Positions 1-11,913 of a stretch of DNA of 64,000 nucleotides are shown here, piece by piece (the first letter of the stretch is position 1; every line of letters starts with the position of its first letter). Below the pieces are notes generated by a model, which worked only from the letters and a program-made list of their open reading frames with translations, was not told where the DNA came from and made no database searches. Where the stretch lies: the NCBI GenBank assembly GCA_039000515.1, contig JBCFYV010000001.1, positions 18,081,928 to 18,145,927 of the forward strand, in the 5' to 3' direction. This stretch comes from Timema cristinae. Taxonomy: Eukaryota; Arthropoda; Insecta; Phasmatodea; Timematidae. The translations under genes and the position numbers were made by a program.

Positions 1-254
1 GGTGACCGCATGGTCTAATGGGCTACTCTTGGGTTAAACTAGACGGCCTATGAAAGGGGAGATCGAGGTTCGAATCTCAGTTGGGTGTAGTGAGGATGGG
101 TTTTCCTAAAATGTGTTACCACTCTCTCTCTCTCTCAACCAAAATGAGGATACACTTCCTCTAAATATAGCCTTCCTAATCCCAAAAACTATTAGCGTAA
201 TTAGTACACAAGCGTATAACCTGAACGGGTAGTAAGACACGGTGCTAAAAAAAA
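1..254 (+). mobile_element. SINE type Ib (tRNA-derived)
   Basis: Reference description for type Ib: tRNA-like head with CGCATGGTCTAA (A box) and GGTTCGAATCTC (B box), body TTTTCCTAAA, ACACTTCCTCTAAAT, and tail ATTAGCGTAATTAGTAC, GTATAACC, GAACGGGTAGTAAGAC, GGTGCTAAAA. A TC run interrupts the body. The left edge may be cut by the window. Confidence 0.85.
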
Positions 255-387
255 CAGAGGTACGTAAAATTCTTCTTTTGATTGTATCTAGAAAAAAACA
301 CCTATTCAATTGAAATAAATCAACTTTTTTTAAAAAAGTTTTAACGTCTACACTTGATGTTAACACCAGAAACATTGTCAAAAGAGT

Positions 388-631
388 TACAGTAGCCGCA
401 TGGCTTCTTTGGTGCTGACTGACAGCTCACAGCTGAATTCTGACAGTCAACATTTAGGTATATACCTAAATTTTAACTGCCATAAGTTACAGTTGCTAAA
501 CACATGTTTTTGCAGATCATCTGGTTCAGCGTAGGGATACATAATTTGGTCTGGTAACTTTTTCAAAGCTTTTAGCTGTCAGCGTTAAGCTATCAGTCAG
601 CACTAAAGAAGCCATGGGGCTACTTACTGTA
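388..631. mobile_element. Foldback (MITE-like) element with ~40 bp inverted ends
   Basis: Left arm ACAGTAGCCGCATGGCTTC then TTTGGTGCTGACTGACAGCT; right arm is the reverse complement with a few changes (AGTCAGCACTAAAGAAGCC, GGGCTACTTACTGT). A short inner palindrome (TTTAGGTATATACCTAAA) lies near the centre. Single copy here; no coding capacity. Confidence 0.75.
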
Positions 632-924
632 CATTAAAGAAAATAGCAGCTATTACAGTTCTCTTTTCACACTCACGTATTGGTTACAGCGCTTGGTGGC
701 TGAATGTGTCACTAGTAAATAGCTAGACACTTTAAGAATACATAATTTTTCCCATGGGTTTCAATGATATGAAATATTTACAGAAAAATATTTATTGTTA
801 AGGAAGAATGGTATCTGAAAGTTAGAAAACTTGCTACAGTAAGAACACGGTATTAAAAACCATTTAAAAGAATAAATATATACTTAATATTTTGCTCTTA
901 ACATTGATCAAACTTTATCTGGAT
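632..924. other. No feature recognised
   Basis: AT-rich; no exon or repeat seen. Confidence 0.6.
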
Positions 925-1045
925 CAGCGGGCCCGTGGTCTAAATGTAAACTTTATTTTTAGCCTTTTTACTGGTGATGAAAAGGTTAGGGGTCAAACCC
1001 CGGCTCCATCTACTGAGGTTGGTGTTTTTTAAATGGCTTTCTATC
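925..1045 (+). mobile_element. SINE type Ib, head fragment
   Basis: GCCCGTGGTCTAAATG and GGGTCAAACCCCGG then CTACTGAGG; the body is lost. Confidence 0.45.
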
Positions 1046-1103
1046 ACGCAAAAGCCAGTAGACTTTCTTTATATTAAACCTTTGACATTCCTATCACATT
1101 GGC

Positions 1104-1597
1104 GTAATCTATACTTATAAAATAACATGTCCTGACTGACTGACTGACTGATTCATCATCGCCGAGCGCAAACTATCAAGGCTACAAGCATGAAATTCGG
1201 ACTGTATATTCATTTTGTTATGTAGGCACCCACTAAGAAAGGATTTTAGAAAATTCCACCCCAAAGGGGTCAAAATAGGGGATGATAATATGTATGATAA
1301 TATGTATGAAAGTCCGTCATTTTGAAGGTTACATAAACAAAATTTTGTATTTCGGTTATTGACGTAAAACAAATAAATACGTGTTTCAGGAATTTTGGAA
1401 ATTTTATTTAATAAGGGATGAAAAAGGGGGTGAAAGTTTGTATCGGACTTGCATTATTTTTGATCTGAGGTCAAGTTATGGTCATCAACGTAACGTAATA
1501 TTTTAAATTAATCTGTAAATACATATGTATATTTTCGTATTTGTATATAATCAATTTCCACGCGAGCAAAGCCGCGGGCAACAGCTATCTAGTTATT
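1104..1597 (-). mobile_element. 470-490 bp retroelement-like repeat, copy 1
   Basis: In element orientation it starts ACTAGATAGCTGTTGCCCGC, has a CCTTTGGGGTGG centre and ends with (CAGT)n, GGACATGTTATTTTATAAG and TATAGAT. Nearly identical to copies at 27740 and 49944. The open frame beginning MFYVNNRN is preserved only because the copies are young. Resembles short 3' ends of RTE-type or related non-LTR elements; family not proven. Confidence 0.8.
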
Positions 1598-1799
1598 ACA
1601 TATGCGTATAAATCTGGAGGGTGGCATGGCGTGGTGCTAATAAAAATTACCTACGTTGGAATTATAATCGGTGTAATAAAACAAGACAAGGCCTAACTGA
1701 TGCCTTTGTCTGCGTGCTTTCCTGTATGTGCATCAATGACAATTAAGTTGCGAGTGTCGATAACTAAGAATAAGTGTAGTATTTTTGGCACTTTATACT

Positions 1800-2030
1800 T
1801 AACATTTTGGGGGGTCAAAATAAATCAAATAATTCACCAATAGAACCATAATGTTTAATTCTCTTCACTTGGTGATATCAACAGTTGTTGAATATCTGTC
1901 AATGGTGTCCTGTAATTTAATGAAAACTTTTTATCATCATTTAATGACAACTGTTTTCCTTAATTTAAAATGTTTCTCATCTAATGCCACTAAGCTCATG
2001 ACAGATATTCAACAACTGTTGATATTATAT
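1800..2030. mobile_element. Foldback element family F, copy 1
   Basis: Inner arms GATATCAACAGTTGTTGAAT and the matching ATTCAACAACTGTTGATAT around a TTTTT/AAAAA centre. The right outer arm is lost into AT-rich DNA. Confidence 0.8.
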
Positions 2031-2769
2031 AAATATATATATAAATTTATAAATATCTAGATATATATATAAATATTTATTAAAAGTTGTTTATGGATGA
2101 CTGATCATTAACTTAAGAGTGATTTTTAAAACTTTGAATTATTTTTAAAATACTGTAGCTATGACGATTTTGCTTAAAAAATATATCTGGGGAGTGTTTG
2201 ATATGAATATGAGAAATAAAGTTGTATATTTGCCTTTAGGGGACCATTTGGATATTGGTAGTTTACTGATGACTTTTTTTAGATTATAGTATTTTAATAA
2301 ATGTATTTAGCCATTTGGATCGAAATTGGCATCGGGAGACTATTTTATGTATCAGTAAATATGTATATTTATTTATATAATATGGAATAATTCAAGGGTT
2401 GTTTATATACAACCAATTATAGACAATTCGAATGTTTTGGAAATTTTACCTTGAAAATTGAATTCAAAATTATAATCTCTGTATCCTTTTTCAGACAAAT
2501 AAGAAAAAACTTTTTTATTTTTAAAAATAACAAATAATTCTAAGGTAGTTTAAGAATAATTTTTTTTAGATTGAAATTTGTTAAATATATTTGAACAATT
2601 TTTAAAAAATCTATATATAAATTGATCATTGTGATGGTGATACTATGCATTTATTTTTATGATTAAAACTTATTACAAGGTAGTTTACTTAAACCTATTT
2701 TTGAATAATTTTTTTTCGAAGCTATAATACATAATATGAGAAAGTTTGTGTGTTTGTCTCGTACTTTTT
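2031..2769. other. No feature recognised
   Basis: AT-rich with poly-T and poly-A runs; no coding pattern. Confidence 0.6.
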
Positions 2770-2780
2770 TTTATTGTGTC

Positions 2781-3060
2781 GGTGAGCTGGTGGTCTAGGG
2801 TAAGGTGTCAGACTTCTGTGCTGGCGGCCGGGGTTCAATCCTCGGTCCCGGCACAGATTTATATGATTTCCAAACCCTTCCTTCACCTCTGACAAGACAT
2901 CTTGTGAATGTTGGGAATGCCAGGTCTCCACCGTGGTTCGGATTCCACGTTAAACTGTAGGTCCTTCATTTCATCTCACAATCACCCTACCATTACACAT
3001 TAGCGTAAGTGCGTATAACCCGAACGGGTAGTAAGACACGGTGCTAATAATAATAATAAT
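2781..3060 (+). mobile_element. SINE type II, full length with target duplication
   Basis: Reference for type II: head GGTGACCTGGTGGTCTAGG with B box GGGGTTCAATCC; body CAAACCCTTCCTTCACCTCT, AATGCCAGGCCTCCACCGTG; then the same tail as type I ending in AAT repeats. Flanked by TTTATTGTGTC at 2770-2780 and 3061-3071, a perfect 11-bp duplication. Confidence 0.92.
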
Positions 3061-3071
3061 TTTATTGTGTC

Positions 3072-3774
3072 CACAACATGTTCACAACATAGATTCAACA
3101 TGCTTAACACAATCCGAATAACTACCTCTAAGAAGGTCACAGATTGTTAGAGCCTAGAGTAGTTTTGTTTTTCTTCTCTCACCACTTACCTTGTCGTAAT
3201 TTGAAAAGCCACGCCATTTACATGTCTTCAATTATATTTTGTATATCTAGTTATTTAAGGCTCACTACGTCATCCATTTTAGTTTCAAGAAATAATTTTC
3301 AGGATTGCGAGATAAAAGTTTAATTAATTTTTAAAATGATTGTATAGGTGTGTATTTTTAAGGATTGAAATATTATGAACGGGTTTTGTCTAAGTAAAAA
3401 CACTCTCTAGGTCTAAATCACCAATTCAAAAATGTTTTCTTATATTATAATATTTTTTTAAGTGTCTGCCTGAGTTTGTTTGAATAAATACAAACCTATA
3501 TGTTATTTAGAATCATCGTAAGTTGTCAATTACACATATTAATTAATAAAAACCATTGAGAGGCTTACCTGGATAATTTTACATATATTATTATGATAGG
3601 TTCTAAATCCATCTCATTTGAAATGTAAAAGATATATAAAATTTGGCTATATGAGCTAGTACTCATTCTATAAACAAAGCACTATAAGAATATACAAACT
3701 ATTTTATATCACTGTGTCTTGCTACCAAATGATAATTACTTTGTTTTGGTAGGGATAAAGAAGAAAGTTTTTTT
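3072..3774. other. No feature recognised
   Basis: AT-rich, stop-dense in all frames. Confidence 0.6.
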
Positions 3775-3915
3775 AGAACTAATCTACCCGCATTTGCGTG
3801 CAAGAAGAGTGGAAAACAATTTAGGAAAAAAAATATTCAGTAAACCTGACAGGGATTCTAACCCTGATCTCCCCATCTTCAACAAGCCAGTATAACACGA
3901 GGGTGACGTCTTTAG
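3775..3915 (-). mobile_element. SINE type Ib, 5' part
   Basis: Reverse-strand CCCGCATTTGCGTG, GTGGAAAACAATTTAGG, and B-box side AGGGATTCTAACCCTGATCT. The tail is missing. Confidence 0.55.
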
Positions 3916-4611
3916 GAAATTTAGTTGTTGAAGTGGGTGAGATTACAAACTAAAAATTAATTTACTTTTAAGATCATAACTACTAAACACCATGTGTACA
4001 TCTCCTTATTTATAAGAAAAACATTATCAAGGTAGGATTGTTTAACTGATCACACCTCCATTGTTTTTTTCAAGTAGAAACAAAAAACAGTAATACGATG
4101 CGACACCTGATTTAATCTGTATTACCTACCTAAGCTAGGTGTTATCCTTGGGGTGAGACGGTACTTAGTAAAACCATTCAGGCATACCACCAATCTAATA
4201 AAAAAAAGCTAGGAATAAGGAAAAATTCTCAGAAGAAATTAGTACAAGTACATAATAAAAAATATGAGAGATACGAGTAGAATGGCAAAATGTTAAGGTA
4301 TAAATTTGGGCAGAACGAACTAGACGTGTAGTAGACCTATAATCTGGTCACTGGTATGAATATATTAACGTTATTCATCAGATTAATAAAAAAAATCTCA
4401 GATTCCGGCTTCTGCAACAAAACCTAACAAAGGTTGACTACTAACTCTCGTGTGTCAACATCGGTAAGAAGATATGGATGACACCATATAACCATTATGC
4501 GCCTATTTAAGGTGGAGATGATGGGAACACAAGAAAATGTGTTTTTTCCAGTTTTTATAGCAAATAATCTTATCTTTACAAAATACATCATATTTTTTCC
4601 ATACAAACACA
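3916..4611. other. No feature recognised
   Basis: No coding or repeat pattern found. Confidence 0.55.
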
Positions 4612-4850
4612 GAGGTTAATTTTATTCACATGGTGATATCAACAGTTGTTGAATATCTGTTATGAGCATAGTGCATTAGATGAGAAACTTTTAAATGAAG
4701 AGAAAAAGTTGTCATTAAATTCTAGAACACCCTTGACAAATATTCAACAACTGTTGATATCACCATGTGAAGAAAATTAAACTCTTTTTGTTTTATATAA
4801 GCAATATTTGATTTATTTTGACCAAAAAAAGCTTTAATAAAAAAAAAAAC
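4612..4850. mobile_element. Foldback element family F, copy 2
   Basis: Best inner palindrome: TTCACATGGTGATATCAACA at the left and TGTTGATATCACCATGTGAA at the right. The right outer arm continues GCAATATTTGATTTATTTTG. Confidence 0.85.
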
Positions 4851-5769
4851 AATTTACACTGACATTTTCTCAAACTCCCTGCATCCCCACCTCAAACTCT
4901 GAAACTTAAATCTTGTCAAAAAGGGAATCTTCTTAAAGAAAAGATTTATGGATGACTTTTTTGTGTGCGGTGTGTGTGTGTGTGTGTGTGTGATTGTAGT
5001 CCTTCTTCTTCTCTTCCGCCACCTTCTACTTATTCTTCCGCTCAACTTATACCAATAGTGTTGTGGGCCACCGCAGGTAACAATGAGCCTTAGTATCCCT
5101 ATTGTTGGTCACAAGTCAATAGCTAGGTGAGCACATGGTCGTATTTCTTCCTCGGGAGATTTGCCCCCCGCTTACTCCTCTCCCACAAGAACCTATTCTT
5201 GCTATTCAATAAAACTCTCGTATCATCATTGCGGCAAAACGTGTCAACTCCTTTTTTTACGGTAGCTTCATTCATTGAGTCAGCTTTGGAACTTTATAAT
5301 ACAAGTATATCTGGATTTTCTTACGAATGGACATTTGAAGAACCTTATATAAAAACAAAAAAAAAATTTTGCTCAAAATATTCGTATTATTTAATTAAAT
5401 TATTGTTATTTTATTGGCATTTATAATGTATATCAATAGTGAGAGCTTTAAATAGCATGGCTTGTATGAAATTACTAAAATTGTTTTAGTAACTAACAGA
5501 TACGGTTCTTTCTACCAAAATCAAGTTAAAACTTGTGTTTCGTGTAATTATGTAATCAGTATTAAAAAATAATCTTGTTAATATCCTTGGACAAATTTTT
5601 GTATCTGAAAAAGGGGTACTATAAAACAACTCCATTTATATAAGATAAATTGTGAGTCTGACGCCTTACACCCCCTCATGACCAGTCCCACATTGTATTT
5701 AATGTTTTTAAAGTATATACATCTTAGGAGTATTGTAACTGACATTAGAAGATGATTTATCATCATCAT
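4851..5769. other. No gene recognised; short (GT)n at 4971-4992
   Basis: The 99-codon open frame at 5127-5426 shows no family motif or codon pattern and is not annotated. Confidence 0.5.
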
Positions 5770-6450
5770 CATCAACAACTGTCTCCAGCCTGTGGCAGGG
5801 TCAGTTTAGTAAAATGTATCCATGACTCTGTCTTTCCAGCACTCTTTCTCATCTAATTGCTTCCATTCTTAATCTCTCACGTGGACACTTCATGTTATCT
5901 GCTCCTCACACCTCTTCCTTGGCCTCCCTTATAGTATTTTTCCTTTAAAATTAAATTCCACAATTCTCCTTGGCATACTCCCCATCTACATAACTACTGG
6001 TGACCTGGTGGTCTAGGGTAAGGTGTTGGACTTCTGTGTTGAAGGTCCGGGATTCAATCCTCGGTACCCAACACAGATTTATCTAATTACCAAACCCTTC
6101 CTTCACCTCTGACAAGACGTGTATTAATCACAACTTGTGAATGTGGGGAATGACAGGCCTCCACCGTGGTTCGGATTCCACGTTAAACTGTAGGTCCTCC
6201 ATTTCATCTCACAATAACCCTACCATTACACATTAGCGTAAGTGCGTATAACCCGAACAAGTAGTAAGACGTGGTGCATAATAATAATAAATAATAAACA
6301 ATAAATAACTACATAACATCAGCCGTACCTCCATTATTTCACAGATAACTTCATTCTAATCTGGTTTCTCCTCGTGACAGCTAACATGCTCCTCACAAAC
6401 TTCATTCCCATGGCCTCCACCTTCTCAGTTTCTCTTACATTTACGTTAAC
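5770..6450 (-). mobile_element. Possible antisense retroelement relic split by a SINE
   Basis: The blocks 5770-5985 and 6318-6450 have pyrimidine-rich sequence like antisense LINE coding DNA and become continuous if the SINE at 5995-6308 and one CTACATAAC duplicate are removed. No clear protein motif was read, so the family is uncertain. Confidence 0.3.
5995..6308 (+). mobile_element. SINE type II with 9-bp target duplication
   Basis: Complete head to AAT tail, with the longer internal variant (GTATTAATCACAACTTGTGA). CTACATAAC at 5986-5994 and 6309-6317 flanks it. Confidence 0.9.
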
Positions 6451-7104
6451 TTTTGTGGAAATAGAATATGTTACTAAGAAATAATTACTATTATCAATTG
6501 AAAGTTTATCAAACGTCCCTAATAATTACTTTTAGTTGGATTTTTAGAAGTTAGCTAATTTAAAGAAGGAAAAGTATTAATAAAAGCACTATCATTTTGT
6601 TTCGCCATTTTGGCAAAGAGAAATATTATGGTATATGCGCATAACACAACCGAATACGGTTTGTATGACGTCATCAACCGTGCTCATTTCATCTGGTTTG
6701 CCATCTTTATAAAACCAATTAATAGAAGGAAACCATTTTGTAAGCCCCATCTTGTAATTTATTTTTTAATGAAACACAAACACCTCTTCAAAAATAAAAG
6801 AAACATCCAAACGATTAGTTTTATAAGTTCTTATTTCAATACTTAAAAAAAACACTTAAATAAAAAATTAGTAAGAACAAATGGTTTGCTCTGATATTTT
6901 GAATGTCATAAGTGAAACTCAACACATGATCTTGCAGAAAATAAGATTTTTTTATTATTATTGTATGGAGTATATGACCAGAAGGGACATGACATCTGAT
7001 TTGGTCGCTTGTATTTAGATTATTTTCCGCTCTGGTGGCACAAAGCTCGGAATAATGAGGGTACTCTTAGGTAGGTTGTCTACACGTACGCGTAATAATA
7101 TGAT
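6451..7104. other. No gene recognised
   Basis: Right part (from about 6950) may be the distal body of the type III SINE. Confidence 0.45.
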
Positions 7105-7298
7105 GTGTTGATAGAAAATATGGAAGTGTGGGCCAGTGGGAGTCTTAAACATAACTAAGATTAATTTACCAGACCCTGGTGACTGCTAAGATAATACCCC
7201 TCAAGGGAAAAATACCATTGTACCAGCTGGGATATGAACCAGGGACCCCGAGTATTGTAGTCAGGTGCACTGACCACTAAACCACTGGATCGAATTGA
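7105..7298 (-). mobile_element. SINE type III (tRNA-like head)
   Basis: Reverse-strand tRNA-like head (CCAGTGGTTTAGTGGTCAGT; B side GGGTCCCTGGTTCATATCCC) followed by GAGGGGTATTATCTTAGCA. A second copy at 16300-16430 shares this body. Confidence 0.6.
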
Positions 7299-7459
7299 TT
7301 AATTTGGTATATTTTGGCTAACATATAAATGATAGTAGATCTGTTAAGTTTTCCTGGCTGTAAATTTACCACCATTATATGCTTGATGAACTGTAGTAGC
7401 GAGTTAGTTAGTGCGTTGTTCCGCTATCGTCACTAGTGTTCTCAGGCTAGGGAGTCACC

Positions 7460-7493
7460 GGAGGGTAGTTATTTGAGGGGGTAACTACCCTCC
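7460..7493. repeat. Perfect 12-bp stem-loop
   Basis: GGAGGGTAGTTA, ten-base loop, TAACTACCCTCC, in a GC-richer island (about 7380-7690) with no recognised gene. Confidence 0.8.
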
Positions 7494-7699
7494 TATCTGG
7501 AGTCCATGACCAGGTTAATCTCCCGTAACCATGTTTTGACTTTTACACGCCTTGGTGGGTCCCGAAGCTAAGGTCGAACTACTTTCAAACCTACCCTCCC
7601 TTGAAAATAACGCGACGGGGAAATTTCAACGAGAAATTGGGGGAGGTGGGGCGTAAGAAGAGCAGGGTTCGTATCTCAAACATCACATCCTTTCAGGAA

Positions 7700-10364
7700 C
7701 ATCAAGGATTATACTCGAGTGTTTTGTCGAAAAAATAATGATCTTATTTATTTAATAATTTTAATGCTTGCCCTTTAAGATCACTCAGATTGTGTGTTAT
7801 AACCAGCCGGTTTATCCAGGGATTTACGTAGTGGCTTAGGGATGAATATGGCTAGAAAATACAGTTAGTTCATCAGCATTTTAATGAAGAGAGAGAGAGA
7901 AGTTGATATTTCCTTTGTCACTACAGTAATGGTTTTCATGGTTATCATGGCAACATCTTCCTCTGTTTTACAGGAATGATTTTATTAATTATCATGGAAA
8001 CGCTTTGTTTACTTTCTTGCTATTTTCTTTAGCTTGTACAGCAATATTTTCTTGGTTATCATGGCAACAACCTCTTGGTTATAACATCAATAGTTTCTTT
8101 GTCCACCATATCAATGTATTCTTTTTTTTTATTATTTATGTATGCAAATCAACTTTTTTTTACTAAAATTAGTGAATACAAAATTAAGAGTTACAATTTC
8201 TGTTAGGAAAAGCATTGTACGCCATAAATAACCTCCAGCACCACGCCCATCTACGAGTCTGCGCCCTTAAGAGACACACCTCATTGCAACCACACACAAG
8301 AGGATTCATTGCTGTTCTAAAAATCTTTTACTTCTCCCCCTCATCCCCCATAGTATACAAAGCGAGTCTTCCCCTTGCTCCTAACCAAAATAAAACCTTC
8401 GCAAATAGGTGTCTTTAACCCTCTTTCAACCATCGTGTTAGCCCTAAATTTAGTGTGTTTTATTTTGGGGGAGGGGGGGTAGGGGCGGGAGACAGTATCC
8501 AACTACAAACTATCCATTATGACTTTAGAACGACCATAAACGTGGAAGATAGGGAGCATTTTCTTCAACATTTATTTTAGAATGTCCTTTTCTGTTCTAA
8601 GCGTCTTACAGCCGATCATGTACACTCCGTTTACACTAAAAGGGAGTAAGCTTACCTTTATGGGTTCCTTATGTTACAGCTTATAAATAGTAGGATATAC
8701 TTTAGGTGTCAAGGTAAGACCACTTTAAGGCGAATATGAATATGCAATACATCAACCCTTCATGAGCCATCGAGTTGGATGCAAATAGTTAACTCGTTGA
8801 CCACAGTAATGGCGGTATCAAACGCCAACAGGGAGGAACTAGTGCTGCAGCGTGACGGACAACCTTGAACTATCCATGTAAATATCGTCAATAGTCGTGT
8901 TGATCTTAGTGAAACAAAGCTTTATAGTTTTCAGAGAATGGTGAGTGTGTGTGTGTGGGTGTGGGGGGGGGTACATTACTTAATTCTAATTTTCAAAGAA
9001 ATTACCAAAAATAGTTGGAGATTCAATGATCAATTCTTACCAATTTATACATCAAATCCTGTGATCTGTAGCTGTCACTTTTGATAGATAAATATAAAAT
9101 AACCATAATATAGTAAAATTTTCAATGTTGACCTAAAATAATGTTTATACTATATCTTCTAAAAGCCCTTATTTGAAAAACAGTAAATGAGTAATACATT
9201 ATTATTTTTTATTATTATGAATATTATTCCTATTTTGGTAAAGTTTTGCCTACACTAAAACTATAATATGAGTTTAATATTGAGTGAGCTTGGATAATTA
9301 AATCGGAAAAATGTATTTGTGAATAAACATCGCAGCCCCCATCGCATATTAAAAAAAAAATTCTATGCACCACAGCATCAAATAAAATAAGATTTATTGT
9401 AAAAATCCTCCCTTCTTCCCCCTTGATTTATTTTTTTTTTCCTTCCATATGTAATCCCAGGTAACAATACAATACCACCAGCGTATTTCATTATGTCGGC
9501 GGTTGTGTAGCGGGCTTTCAAACCAACCCTCGCTTCAAGGACCAACAGAACAGCCCTTATCCTTAGCATCCCACAAAACATTGTCCTCCACCACGATCTG
9601 TTGGTACAGCCGCCACGATGACTTCTAAGGGATGAACGGAAGAATCAGAATCAAAGAATTACTGAAGGTCACACGGATCACTACGTTACCTGGCTGGTTT
9701 TAACGAGAAAGTTTCCTGACAAATGGTGCTATCACACAGTTTATTTTAAGATATAGTTATTTTAAAACATGGCTACCAAACTTAGAAGAATCTTAAACCA
9801 TAATAAAATTGTGGGCAAACATATTATTTACTAAATAATATGAATGAGTTAGTGATATTTACTATTCTTTGGGGAGTGGGGAATTAGGTGATTGTGCATA
9901 AAAACAAATTATGTAAATTTTTTTTTTTCGATTGGGCAATTTAAGGGCACTCTTATACCTTTTGAATATCAAGTTATAGACCTGCTCTTAAAAAGTTTTA
10001 CTATGCACTTAGCACATATTCATTGACCTATTTTATTGTAGTTTTATTTCATGGATTTTAATTTTTTTGAATAAAATTATTTATGTGAGGTTTACGGGGC
10101 TAGAACGTGGTTCTGTTTCCCTCTTGAAACCATTAACCACGCCCCTACATTCGGGTGCATTATTAATATTAATATAATTAAAATTCCGATACTTTATTTA
10201 AGTCGTTATTGTGTATGTTTACTGAGCAGTGATTAATTAACGGCCTGGGGTCTGGGTGTTGTGTCTAGTCTAGATTTAAGTTGTTTCTTAAGTTGTGTGC
10301 TGATATAATTAGTCCATTCATAAAGTCCAAGTTAAATATCTCAAATAGATATATAAAGTTTCAG
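7700..10364. other. No gene recognised; motif cluster and short GT/G runs
   Basis: Contains the X-box-like motifs, a G-rich run near 8467, a GT/G run near 8943-8970, and unrecognised GC-richer DNA at 8210-8420 and 9450-9700. A 67-codon minus-strand frame (9378-9581) has no recognised homology. Confidence 0.5.
7941..8068 (+). promoter_or_regulatory. Three X-box-like motifs
   Basis: GTTATCATGGCAAC at 7941-7954 and 8055-8068, and ATTATCATGGAAAC at 7988-8001. They resemble RFX-type X-box inverted half-sites; function is only inferred. Confidence 0.3.
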
Positions 10365-10469
10365 CAACGTGTTATACAACTCCTTCGGACTATACGTCTA
10401 TGTAGTGATTATTATCACGTGTTAGGAATTAGAACGGTTGAATTTAGAGGAAGTGTACCCACATTTCCG

Positions 10470-10515
<46 letters not shown>

Positions 10516-10645
10516 AGAGAGGAGAGAGTGGAAACCCATTTAGGGAAAAATCACTCCCAGTACACCCAACCACTATCAAACCCTGTGCTCCATATCTTCT
10601 ACAGCCTAGTCTATTGCGAACGTAGCGCCTTACACCATGCGGCCA
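10365..10645 (-). mobile_element. SINE type Ib with internal GA expansion
   Basis: Tail, body and head are recognisable in reverse (GGTTGAATTTAGAGGAAGTG; CACCATGCGGCCAC). A (GA)n run at 10473-10512 has grown from the GGAGAGAGAG of the body. Confidence 0.8.
10473..10512 (+). repeat. (GA)n microsatellite
   Basis: About 20 GA units inside the SINE at 10365-10645. Confidence 0.95.
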
Positions 10646-11034
10646 CATACGTGGGTATTAAATAAATTAAAAAGGTGATTGATTTTAAAATAGGCTACAA
10701 AATTAATGTACTTTTTATTTTTACAGCTCGTCCCAGTGATTCATATATTTGCTCAAATTTGGTAAGGTCGAGAAAGCTAAATCTTAGAGCAAGTGTTGCT
10801 GCATTTTCACGGAAGGATGGATGGAGGACCCTTCTAAAAGATTTCTTTGAAATTTTAGTTTCGATATTCCCATCACCAGAAATTCAGTCCTACCAGACTG
10901 ACGCCTTAGTCCGTGTACTCGCCTATACAGCTAGGATCGATCTCAGTGCTAACGTATAGCTTGCATTGAAGGTGCGAATGTAGGGAACAAGAATTAAAAA
11001 CAGTATTGTTGCCATTTTTTATAGAAATACTTTT
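10646..11034. other. No gene; faint SINE-like traces
   Basis: GACGCCTTAGTCCGTG near 10890 resembles a reversed SINE head, too decayed to call. Confidence 0.35.
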
Positions 11035-11315
11035 TTTGCCAAAATAAATAAAATATTGCTCCCATTGAAAAAAAAAAGTTTAATTTTCTTCACATGGGGA
11101 TATCAACAGTTGTTGAATATCTGTCATGACCATAGCGTCATTAGATTAGAAGCTTTTTAAATGAAAAAGTCGTAATTAAATTCTAGGACACCCTTGATAA
11201 ATATTCAACAACTGTTTTATCACCATGTGAAGAAAGTTAAACTTGATGTTTTAACTGGAGAATTATTTGATTTATTATAGCAAAAAAAGGTTAATATAAA
11301 AACTACAATAATTTG
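11035..11315. mobile_element. Foldback element family F, copy 3
   Basis: Same arms; the right arm lost six bases (CTGTT-TTATCACC). Outer arm bases GCCAAAATAAATAAAATATT and the matching side are visible. Confidence 0.85.
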
Positions 11316-11394
11316 GCCTTTCACTATCGGCTCACTACACTACACTAGCACCTTAATGTAGCCCGGAAGTTTCACATTCCATGTTTGTGTACCA

Positions 11395-11545
11395 ATTTAT
11401 TTATTTTTTTTCCGGTAAAGGGCTATCTATCTCTCTTCATGAAAATTTAGTTTGGTCTTCCTCTAAATTCGACTCTCTTCACACCTATCCCATCAAGTGT
11501 AATTGAATGTGAAGAGTCTGAACGGGTAGTAAGGCACAAAGCACG
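11395..11545 (+). mobile_element. SINE type I, decayed body and tail
   Basis: CTTCCTCTAAATTCGACTC and CTGAACGGGTAGTAAGGCAC remain. Confidence 0.5.
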
Positions 11546-11557
11546 TAAGATGAAGTA

Positions 11558-11768
11558 ACCATTAGTCCCGATTTTAAGGGATGATATCCCTAAATAGGAA
11601 TCATGTAGCTTATTGATTTTTTTTTTGCAACTTTGTTAGCTCAATTAACAAAACCTTAAAAAAATACCATTAGTCCCTGATTTTAAGGGACGGTATCCCT
11701 AAATAGGACTCGTGTAGCTTATTGATTTTGTTACAACTTTGTTAGCTCAATTAACGAAACCTTAAAAG
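11558..11768 (+). repeat. Two-copy tandem duplication, ~108-bp unit
   Basis: Copies start ACCATTAGTCCC at 11558 and 11666 and share AAATAGGA, GTAGCTTATTGATTT and GTTAGCTCAATTAAC; they differ by substitutions and a T run. Confidence 0.88.
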
Positions 11769-11913
11769 TTATATGAACAGTACAAAGATATTTTTTAATT
11801 CAGTTGATAAAAGCTTAAAATAATTAAAATGCGGTATCAATGCAGCACATTATGTCCATTGAGGCGTATTTATAATTTATTCTGACAGTTTAATTTTAAC
11901 TCTTAACTCTCAG

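Noticed and set aside
5127..5426. 99-codon open frame
   Set aside because: No motif, no splice or promoter context, low-complexity end; length is expected by chance here.
9378..9581. 67-codon minus-strand frame in GC-richer DNA
   Set aside because: Looks less random than most, but no family could be named and no exon signals were convincing.
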